Source: Bacillota bacterium (GTDB lineage: Bacteria > Bacillota > Bacilli > Alicyclobacillales > SLC66). Taken from it: DNA of 5,801 nucleotides. The first letter of the stretch is position 1. Each line of letters starts with the position of its first letter. Where the stretch lies: assembly GCA_021799325.1 (NCBI GenBank), contig JAJZAS010000118.1, forward strand, positions 1-5,801, written 5' to 3'. A program made the position numbers and the translations under genes. Of the stretch, positions 1-5,704 are shown piece by piece. Below the pieces are notes generated by a model. It saw only the letters and a program-made list of their open reading frames with translations, did no database searches and was not told the origin of the DNA.

Positions 1-2
1 AT

Positions 3-50
3 TTTACCCTATACCACGAAAATGATTATGTAATCCATTTATGGGGGTGA
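3..50 (+). CDS. Possible C-terminal tail of an upstream gene (partial)
   Basis: One frame is open from the window edge to a TGA at 48-50 and reads FTLYHENDYVIHLWG. It would end 45 nt before the C39 gene, a spacing compatible with an upstream operon member. The other two forward frames stop earlier (TGA at 23-25, TAA at 31-33). Fifteen codons are far too few to identify a family or to prove coding, so this is a weak inference from frame openness and spacing only. If real, the upstream gene could be the missing ATPase or the precursor peptide of this locus, but nothing in these residues shows that. Confidence 0.25.
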   Translation, partial: FTLYHENDYVIHLWG

Positions 51-53
51 TCG

Positions 54-76
54 CAATTTTTAATGATCAAAAATTG
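54..76. repeat. 8-bp inverted repeat just upstream of the first ribosome site
   Basis: CAATTTTT (54-61) and AAAAATTG (69-76) are perfect inverted copies around a 7-nt loop (AATGATC). The stem has only one G-C pair. It lies 8 nt before the Shine-Dalgarno of the C39 gene. It could be an operator for a dimeric regulator, a weak mRNA hairpin near the ribosome site, or chance in an A+T-rich leader. It lacks the G+C-rich stem and clear trailing U tract of a good intrinsic terminator. I could not identify a convincing -35/-10 pair in the 95 nt before the gene. Confidence 0.4.
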
Positions 77-84
77 ATAAAAAT

Positions 85-91
85 AGGAGGT
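85..91 (+). promoter_or_regulatory. Shine-Dalgarno for the C39 gene
   Basis: AGGAGGT lies 4 nt before the ATG at 96. It fixes that ATG as the start and is typical of strongly translated Bacillota genes. Confidence 0.85.
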
Positions 92-95
92 ATAA

Positions 96-1496
96 ATGAA
101 AAAAACAATTGATATTCCGTTTTATTTCCAAAGTGCTGCTCAAGATTGTGTGCCAGCATGTGTAAAAGCCGTTTCAAATTATTATAATATTCCTATTGAT
201 ATTAGGCGATTACGATTGGTTCTTGTTACAGATTCTACTGATGGAACTAGGCTCAAGAACATGAACAACCTCACTCCGTGGTTCAATGTTCAATTGGGGC
301 GTATTGTTAACTTGGATGAGATACCTACATATACACCTTTTATCGCTTACCTTGTTCATAATCATGCTGTGGTAGTTTGGGGTTACACTGAGGATGGCAG
401 AAGATTGAAGGTTGGTGATCCGGCTGTAGGTCTTGTCGAAATGCGATTGGAAGAATTACAACGGATATGGGAAGGAATTGTCGTTATTCTTCGACCGCAC
501 GGTGAAGCAGAAAGGATGGAGTTTTCACAGGATTTAAGTTCAAAATGGCTTCGTTGGTTACACATAGATGAGTTGCGAATACTTCATATCAATTGGTGGT
601 CTATGGCTTGGGCTAGCTTGGTTTTCACTCTTTTAGGCGCAGCCAACGCGATTTATTCTTTGTATTATGCCCAATTTTTACCCTACATGAAGAAATTTAT
701 ATTATTTGTACTGGCTTATACGGCGGTGACCGGATTGTTGTCTTGGATTAGCAATCTAGTGCAGTTTAAACTGTCGTTAATCTATCAGCGGCGGATGGCA
801 TGGCGTATTGAGGAAGCCTTACATCAAATTGATCTGAAATTTTACACCATGGGAGATATCTCAACCCGTTACCAAGATGCGGGAACGGTCATCGGCACGG
901 TGATGGGATTGTTTCGGGATATTCCATATTCTTTCATCATTTTTGGGGCATCCCTGTTTTTTCTTGCAAAAATCAGTTGGTTGCTTGCTGTCTTTACATT
1001 TGTATTTTTGGTTTTCATGATCTCTATTCTTACTCTTTTTGTGACGGTGATTCGTAACATGGTCTATAACATCCGCATTAAACAGTCCGAGTTTACGAAC
1101 AAACTAAAAACATGGCTTTCTGGCGGGGATAATCAAATTACCTCTTCCTTTAATGAAATAGTGGGTGCCCAGTATAAGCAGTCCATATGGAGTATTCCCA
1201 TCAGTTTAGTAGTGGGCAATAGCGTGGTGATTCCCGTGTTATTTCTTGTCCTATTTCTTCACTGGAAAAACGGAAATAGCTCGACGTCAACCGCAGCCTA
1301 CACAAAACTTCTCTCTGGCATCATGATTATGAGCTATGCCGTGTCGGCCGGGCATGGACTTTATCGGAAAATTGTGGCTTGGCAAATGTCGCTTCCCTCC
1401 TTCCAACGATTAAAGGATTTTCTTGAAGTTGATGAAGAGACCAGTGAGAAGCAATCGAAGGGAATGGTTGCGACTGGAAAGGAAGCTACATCATGA
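96..1496 (+). CDS. C39 peptidase fused to a type I ABC-exporter membrane domain, lacking the ATPase domain
   Basis: The protein has 466 residues. Residues about 5-135 form a peptidase C39 domain, the family that removes double-glycine leaders from bacteriocins and similar peptides at the cytoplasmic face. Gln12 is the oxyanion residue, six before catalytic Cys18 in the motif DCVPACV; His90 lies in NHAVVVWGY and Asp108 in GDPAVG, so the catalytic set is complete. The Gly that usually follows the Cys is Val. Residues about 169-424 form an ABC transmembrane domain with helices near 169-194, 200-222, 277-292, 294-318, 368-388 and 403-424. The first intracellular loop keeps the family motif GDISTRYQDA (253-262). 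The protein ends about 40 residues after the last helix, with no Walker A, signature or Walker B sequence, whereas normal C39 exporters have about 700 residues with a C-terminal ATPase. The loop between helices 4 and 5 also looks about 10 residues short. Its stop overlaps the next start (ATGA), so the ending is a natural operon junction, not a visible frameshift. It could be a membrane-held leader peptidase or a split exporter using a separate ATPase. Confidence 0.9.
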   Translation: MKKTIDIPFYFQSAAQDCVPACVKAVSNYYNIPIDIRRLRLVLVTDSTDGTRLKNMNNLTPWFNVQLGRIVNLDEIPTYTPFIAYLVHNHAVVVWGYTEDGRRLKVGDPAVGLVEMRLEELQRIWEGIVVILRPHGEAERMEFSQDLSSKWLRWLHIDELRILHINWWSMAWASLVFTLLGAANAIYSLYYAQFLPYMKKFILFVLAYTAVTGLLSWISNLVQFKLSLIYQRRMAWRIEEALHQIDLKFYTMGDISTRYQDAGTVIGTVMGLFRDIPYSFIIFGASLFFLAKISWLLAVFTFVFLVFMISILTLFVTVIRNMVYNIRIKQSEFTNKLKTWLSGGDNQITSSFNEIVGAQYKQSIWSIPISLVVGNSVVIPVLFLVLFLHWKNGNSSTSTAAYTKLLSGIMIMSYAVSAGHGLYRKIVAWQMSLPSFQRLKDFLEVDEETSEKQSKGMVATGKEATS

Positions 1497-3796
1497 GTGT
1501 TAACCGCGCAATTAGTTCAGTTGTACATAGGGTGCCCAATTATATCATTGCTGCTGTAGTTGCGATGCTCGTTTTAAGTGCCATTGGGACGTATATGATC
1601 TTGAATCCAGCGGTTCCAGCAGTGTCAATTCCCACAGCCAAGGTGGGAAGAGGAACAATTTATCCGTTTGTTTCTCTTACTGGTCAGGTCGGTAATCACC
1701 AGGCGGTGGATATCTCTTCTTCAACCGGCGGACAGATCGTGCATTGGCTTGTTCAAGAAGGGTCCGTTGTGAAAGCGAATGAACCGTTGGCGTATTTCTC
1801 CAATTATCAACTCAATCAACAGATTTACGATAACTTGAAAGTGAAGCTCCAAGATCTAATCACTGTAGAAAACGATCAATTGAAAATTAATGAGTTGAAT
1901 GTACAAAACTCAGCGCCATTATCGACAATCAAACAGGATATGGCCGCGAAGAGCCAAGCGCAAGCTCAATACAATGCTGCACAAAAAATGGCTTCCGATG
2001 CGTATCGTCAATATCTGATGTCCCAAACAGTCCCTTTAAACCAAAAACAATCGTATAAAACGGCAGTGGATAAGGCGAATACGACAGTAGCCATCGACAA
2101 CTCGTTATTGAATCAAGCGAAAGTCAAATTGCAAACAGATCAAAATGTAATTCAAGATAATGTAACAATTAAAGCGGACCAACAGGCGGTTATTGTTGCG
2201 ATCGACCAATCTCTCTTAAACCAAGCGCAAACCAAACTGTCTAGCGATGAACTTCCGCAAGCTACATCAAGTGTCATCGGACAAGATCAGGCTAATTTGA
2301 ATTTGCTTAATCAAGAGTTGACCAACGCGGAAAATCAATTTTCTATCGATCAGAATCCTCCATCTTCATCTTCTATCGTTCAATCGGATCAAGCCAATAT
2401 CAACCTATTGCAGACCGAATTAAGTGGAGCGAAAAACCAATTATCAGTGGATCAATCAGCAGGAGCGTCGACGTCGGTCATCCAATCTGACCAAAATACG
2501 GTGAACGATATACAACAGCAATTAACCGATGCGAAAAATAAGCTGTCCGTTGATCAAGCGCCTGAAGCATCCGTTTCACAAAGCCAACAGGATCAAGCGA
2601 ACATTTCAGATTTAAAACAGCAGATTGCAGCCGCTCAAAACCAACTTTACAACGATCAGCATCAATCTGCGCCAAATTCAGTGATCCAGGAAGATGAAGC
2701 TGCCGTCCAAGTGGCGCAACAACAATACAATGCGGCTGTGTCCGTGGAAAATGCGGATCAAAACGTGTATAACCAAGCGCAAAATTCAGTGAATCAAGCG
2801 AATTTAGCGTCCTTACAAACGGCATTGGCGCAAGCAAACGGGAATGTGCAAGTAGATCAGGCACTGATGAATCAGGCTATGGAAAAGTTAAAGGCTGACG
2901 AGAGTTCTTCTCAAAACAGCGCTCTGATTCAACAGGACCAAGTGGCGATCGATGTAACGGAGCAACAATTAAATGCTGATACTAAATTACTGCAAGATGC
3001 GAAAGAGGCCGCCAAATTAAATGATAGACCATCTCAAGTACAGATGTTGAACGCTAAAGTCAATTATGATCAAGCGCTTGGGACGGCACGAATAGATAAG
3101 GCCGCTTTGAACGCGGCGAACGTAAAATTAAGTGCGGATCGATCTCCGTTAAGTCAAAGTGGCGTTTTGGCGCAAAACCAGGTGTTTCTTCAAGCTAAAG
3201 AAGCAGCAGATCAAGCTCAATTGGACGTGTTAAACGCCAAGCATAATTTGGTTCACAGCGAGATTTTGGCTCCGGTGTCTGGCATTGTCGTATCAGTTGA
3301 CGTGCCAGTGGGAACACGTATCTATTCCGCTCAAACAACATGCACCATTTATCCTCTTCACCAGGTTCAGCAGATTGTAGCGCTTGCTGATGCTTCTCAA
3401 GTCGATCAAATCAAAAAATCTGAACGCGTGTCATTCAATTCTCCTGATTTTAATGGCACAGGGATGGGAACCGTCGACTTTATTTCGCCGGTACCAGTAA
3501 ATCAATCGCAAGGGAATACCTATCAATATCCGATTTATATCAACGTGAAAAAAATTCCGGAAGGTGCCGCCTCGGGAATGCTGGTTAACTGCAATGTATA
3601 TACTCATCCGATCCCTCGCGTCATCTTGGTATCATCACATGCAATTTTCACAAAAAACGGAAATTTGGGTGTTTACGAAAAGACTGGTACCCATCAATTT
3701 AAGTTTCATTCCGTAAACATTCTTGCCAGCGACAATGAAAATGTGGAGATTAGTGGATTACATCCTGGTACGGTTGTTTCCCTAAAACAACCGTGA
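1493..3796 (+). CDS. Long HlyD/MacA-type membrane fusion (adaptor) protein with repeat-rich helical region
   Basis: The protein has 767 residues, against roughly 370-480 for HlyD or MacA. Residues about 17-38 are a single N-terminal membrane anchor, with no lipobox Cys. Residues about 47-104 hold the first lipoyl half (VQEGSVVKANEPLAYF). Residues about 105-588 are a helical region rich in Gln, Asn, Asp, Ala and Ser and very poor in Arg, with 34-36 residue repeats. The second lipoyl half is at about 589-622 (ILAPVSGIVVSVDVPVG). Then come a beta-barrel domain, about 623-705, with the usual GM near its end (G695-M696), and a membrane-proximal domain to the C-terminus. The role inferred from the family is to join inner-membrane exporters and guide or gate substrate outside the membrane. 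I see no RLS-type TolC-binding tip motif. The start overlaps the C39 stop (ATGA), with GGAAG at 1481-1485 as ribosome site, indicating coupled translation. The next gene follows 16 nt later, so the adaptor sits between a C39 transporter and a MacB-type pump. Cys617 and Cys700 are its only cysteines. Confidence 0.9.
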   Translation: MSVNRAISSVVHRVPNYIIAAVVAMLVLSAIGTYMILNPAVPAVSIPTAKVGRGTIYPFVSLTGQVGNHQAVDISSSTGGQIVHWLVQEGSVVKANEPLAYFSNYQLNQQIYDNLKVKLQDLITVENDQLKINELNVQNSAPLSTIKQDMAAKSQAQAQYNAAQKMASDAYRQYLMSQTVPLNQKQSYKTAVDKANTTVAIDNSLLNQAKVKLQTDQNVIQDNVTIKADQQAVIVAIDQSLLNQAQTKLSSDELPQATSSVIGQDQANLNLLNQELTNAENQFSIDQNPPSSSSIVQSDQANINLLQTELSGAKNQLSVDQSAGASTSVIQSDQNTVNDIQQQLTDAKNKLSVDQAPEASVSQSQQDQANISDLKQQIAAAQNQLYNDQHQSAPNSVIQEDEAAVQVAQQQYNAAVSVENADQNVYNQAQNSVNQANLASLQTALAQANGNVQVDQALMNQAMEKLKADESSSQNSALIQQDQVAIDVTEQQLNADTKLLQDAKEAAKLNDRPSQVQMLNAKVNYDQALGTARIDKAALNAANVKLSADRSPLSQSGVLAQNQVFLQAKEAADQAQLDVLNAKHNLVHSEILAPVSGIVVSVDVPVGTRIYSAQTTCTIYPLHQVQQIVALADASQVDQIKKSERVSFNSPDFNGTGMGTVDFISPVPVNQSQGNTYQYPIYINVKKIPEGAASGMLVNCNVYTHPIPRVILVSSHAIFTKNGNLGVYEKTGTHQFKFHSVNILASDNENVEISGLHPGTVVSLKQP
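2069..2284 (+). repeat. Two 36-residue repeat units in the adaptor helical region
   Basis: Residues 193-228 and 229-264 are two tandem units of 36 residues (108 bp). Each carries a near-identical core: VAIDNSLLNQAKVKLQTDQ in the first and VAIDQSLLNQAQTKLSSDE in the second. Within each unit Asp residues fall at the same offsets (193, 202, 216 and 229, 238, 252), with 13 residues between the last Asp and the next unit. The same core recurs in divergent form at 455-469 and 535-549. The DNA copies have diverged, so these are old duplications or selected periodicity rather than fresh slippage. Confidence 0.75.
2285..2791 (+). repeat. Five tandem 33-34 residue 'DQ-ladder' repeat units in the adaptor
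   Basis: Units begin at residues 265, 299, 333, 367 and 401. The first four are exactly 34 residues (102 bp); the fifth has 33. The approximate pattern is DQAN, a Leu-containing helix, AxNQLSxDQ, then a Ser/Pro/Ala-rich linker. Asp-Gln (or Asp-Glu) pairs recur at 265/286, 299/320, 333/354, 367/388 and 401/422, so spacing alternates 21 (three heptads) and 13. A sixth unit starts at Asn434 (NQANLASLQTAL...DQ, again 21 to Asp455) and a degenerate one at Asp482. The linkers (NPPSSSS, SAGASTS, APEASVS, HQSAPNS) should break the helix. The DNA copies are diverged. Confidence 0.85.
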
Positions 3797-3799
3797 ATC

Positions 3800-3807
3800 A
3801 GGAGGTG
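3800..3807 (+). promoter_or_regulatory. Shine-Dalgarno deciding the GTG start of the ATPase gene
   Basis: AGGAGGTG is a full anti-Shine-Dalgarno match 5 nt before the GTG at 3813. It supports that rare start over any internal codon. It begins 4 nt after the adaptor stop (TGA, 3794-3796), consistent with a single polycistronic message. Confidence 0.85.
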
Positions 3808-3812
3808 AACTA

Positions 3813-4481
3813 GTGAAAGAGCTATTGCGTACTGAAAATATTAGCAAATCTTATGCCTCTGGTTCCCATTTTCAAACGGTGTTACACCAAGTCAATCTAC
3901 AGATTTTCGAAGGAGAATTAGTAGCCATTATTGGGCCATCAGGGGGCGGAAAATCTACGTTATTGGCGATCCTTGGGTGCCTGGATAGACCCGATCGAGG
4001 TAATTACTTTGTCCTAGGAGAAAAAATTTTCTGGAAGTCTTCCCAACTTGCCCGTTTGAGAGGCAGCGCATTGGCGACTATATTTCAAGGATTTGAGTTG
4101 ATACCGCATTGGACCGTTTTGGAAAATGTAATGCTAGGGCTTCGATATAAAAAATATACACAAAAGGAAAAATGGGCAATTTCATTTGAATCACTCCGAC
4201 AAGTGGGACTGCATGCGTTGATCGACAAATTCCCATCGGAATTGTCCGGTGGGGAACAGCAAAGGGTGGCCATCGCCAGAGCGTTAAGTGCCAATCCCAA
4301 GGTGCTACTTGCCGACGAACCTACAGGCAATTTGGATCCGAAAACAGCTCATAGTATCCTTGATCTATTTATGAAATTAAACGATGAAGGACGCACCATT
4401 GTGATGGTGACTCATGATTTATCCATAGCCGAAAGAGCACATCGAATGCTTGAAATTCAATTCGGAAGGTTATCGTCATAA
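3813..4481 (+). CDS. ABC transporter ATPase, MacB/LolD (FtsE-like) family
   Basis: The protein has 222 residues, the normal length for a free-standing ATPase of the MacB/LolD/YknY class that powers FtsX-type permeases. Walker A is GPSGGGKST (41-49), the Q-loop is Q92 in FQGFELIP, the signature is LSGGEQQ (144-150), Walker B is VLLADEP (164-170) with Glu169 catalytic, the D-loop is GNLDP (172-176), and the switch His is H201 in THD. The motif IPxxTVLENV (97-106) is typical of this subfamily. All catalytic positions are present, so the enzyme should be active. It lies 16 nt after the adaptor and 18 nt before the permease, its expected partner. It is the only ATPase in the window, so it is also the only local candidate to serve the ATPase-less C39 transporter. 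That would be unusual, because type I exporter membrane domains normally pair with their own fused ATPase. Confidence 0.95.
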   Translation: MKELLRTENISKSYASGSHFQTVLHQVNLQIFEGELVAIIGPSGGGKSTLLAILGCLDRPDRGNYFVLGEKIFWKSSQLARLRGSALATIFQGFELIPHWTVLENVMLGLRYKKYTQKEKWAISFESLRQVGLHALIDKFPSELSGGEQQRVAIARALSANPKVLLADEPTGNLDPKTAHSILDLFMKLNDEGRTIVMVTHDLSIAERAHRMLEIQFGRLSS

Positions 4482-4484
4482 CTA

Positions 4485-4492
4485 GGTGGAGG
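4485..4492 (+). promoter_or_regulatory. Shine-Dalgarno deciding the GTG start of the permease gene
   Basis: GGTGGAGG ends 7 nt before the GTG at 4500. A second GTG at 4498 is in another frame and does not give this protein; the next in-frame ATG (residue 13) has no comparable site in front of it and would cut into the conserved N-terminus. Confidence 0.8.
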
Positions 4493-4499
4493 ATATCGT

Positions 4500-5672
4500 G
4501 TGGGATTGTTAAAAGAGACATTTAGGAATTTAATGAGAAAACCACTTCAAAGCTTGCTGGCCGTACTTGGCATTCTATTTGGAATCGCAGGGGAATTGGT
4601 CATATCCTTTATGGGTTCTGGAATTCATCAATCCATTACCCAACAAGTGATCAATATTGGCCCGGGTTTGATGAGTGTCGCTTCAACCGCCACAATCAAT
4701 AAGACGCCGATTCCCTTAATGGCTTCAGACGCAACGGCGCTTAAAGTGACTTTAAAAGGACAAGCACTCGTTGCGCCGATTGATGAAACACAAATGAAAA
4801 TAGAAGGGAATAAGGGGACGATGAATGCATCTGTGATTGGGACGAGCGCCGAATTTTGGGGAATAGAACCCATCACTATTAACCAGGGGTACGTGTTTAA
4901 TTCCATGAATACGAAAATGGAAAGTCATGACTGCATTATTGGAAATTCATTATCTCAGCAGTTGTTTCACGGTAGCCCGTTAGATCGTGAAATCGTCATT
5001 GGCAATTCTATTGATCGTGTGATTGGCTTGTTTTCATTTAAAAATAGCGCAGTTTTGAATGGCCCTAATGATTTAGTGATTCTGCCTATCCAAACTTATT
5101 TTGTTCAAATCGGTGGCAACGAGTACCTGAATTCCATTTTGTTAAAAGCAAACAATCCCTATCAAGTCATGAACATTAAAAATGTAATCCTGACCACATT
5201 GGTTCGCGACCATCACTGGAGTGTACCGCTTTCGAGTTTTCAAGTTTATACCCAAAATGGGATTTTGCAATCCTCTCAATCACTCAACGATTTATTTGGT
5301 TTTTTTGTGCGTGGAGCAATTATCATTTCCTTTATTGTTGGTGGGATCGGGATTATGAATGTCATGTTGATGGTAGTCAATGATCGGAAAAAAGAAATTG
5401 GACTTCATTTAGCTTTTGGTGCAAGACCCATTCAAGTGTTTGCTCAGTTATTATTTGAGGCGGTGACGATTAGCCTTTTCGGTACCATTAGCGGCGTCCT
5501 GTTTGGGACGTTGACAGGGTTGATCATGTTGATGAATGGGATACCGCAAGAATTTACTCCGCTCAATTACTTGCAATCTGTTTCGTTGGGCATTGTACTT
5601 GGAGTGCTTTTCGGCATTTATCCCAGTCTCTTTGCGGCAAAAACAGTGCCCATTCGAGCGATTAAGGAATAA
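4500..5672 (+). CDS. MacB/FtsX-type ABC permease
   Basis: The 390-residue protein has the standard MacB-like plan: a cytoplasmic N-terminal amphipathic stretch (LKETFRNLMRKPLQS), membrane helix 1 at about 18-38, a large extracytoplasmic MacB-core domain at about 40-265, then three helices near 268-291, 316-345 and 357-380. The signature after helix 2, GGIGIMNVMLMVVNDRKKEIG (281-301) followed by FGAR, is characteristic of the FtsX/MacB family, as is the C-terminal P(I)RAI ending. E. coli MacB fuses ATPase and permease; here they are separate, as in Bacillota YknY/YknZ and the As-48G/As-48H bacteriocin-immunity pair. By family the complex is a mechanotransmission pump that moves substrates lying outside the membrane and works with an adaptor, here the long protein encoded two genes upstream. 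Possible roles are peptide or antibiotic export, self-immunity or stress relief; the sequence does not decide between them. Confidence 0.93.
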   Translation: MGLLKETFRNLMRKPLQSLLAVLGILFGIAGELVISFMGSGIHQSITQQVINIGPGLMSVASTATINKTPIPLMASDATALKVTLKGQALVAPIDETQMKIEGNKGTMNASVIGTSAEFWGIEPITINQGYVFNSMNTKMESHDCIIGNSLSQQLFHGSPLDREIVIGNSIDRVIGLFSFKNSAVLNGPNDLVILPIQTYFVQIGGNEYLNSILLKANNPYQVMNIKNVILTTLVRDHHWSVPLSSFQVYTQNGILQSSQSLNDLFGFFVRGAIIISFIVGGIGIMNVMLMVVNDRKKEIGLHLAFGARPIQVFAQLLFEAVTISLFGTISGVLFGTLTGLIMLMNGIPQEFTPLNYLQSVSLGIVLGVLFGIYPSLFAAKTVPIRAIKE

Positions 5673-5689
5673 ATGCGTGAAATGATGAA

Positions 5690-5696
5690 GGGGAGG
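5690..5696 (+). promoter_or_regulatory. Shine-Dalgarno for the 3'-edge gene
   Basis: GGGGAGG lies 8 nt before the ATG at 5705. Together with the short 32-nt gap after the permease stop, it argues that the edge gene is another member of the operon. Confidence 0.75.
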
Positions 5697-5704
5697 GGAT
5701 CGGC

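Noticed and set aside
29..34. TGTAAT as a possible -10 promoter box.
   Set aside because: No acceptable -35 sequence lies 16-18 nt upstream; the nearest TTTACC is about 20 nt away, and the gene may belong to a longer operon.
41..112. Short frame of 23 codons starting at ATG 41 and overlapping the C39 start.
   Set aside because: It has no ribosome site before its ATG and runs through the inverted repeat and the Shine-Dalgarno of the real gene; the peptide has no leader or precursor features.
96..500. C39 domain as a degenerate, inactive C39-like domain (as in HlyB).
   Set aside because: HlyB-type domains lack the catalytic Cys; here Cys18, His90, Asp108 and the oxyanion Gln12 are all present at family spacing.
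2285..2791. The 102-bp periodicity as a CRISPR array or recent DNA tandem repeat.
   Set aside because: The periodicity exists at protein level; the DNA copies are strongly diverged, without conserved direct repeats or unique spacers, and lie in frame within one gene.
2478..2864. Antisense open frame of 128 codons inside the adaptor gene.
   Set aside because: It lies wholly opposite the repeat-rich coding region, where biased codon use leaves antisense frames open, and the protein resembles nothing and lacks a ribosome site of note.
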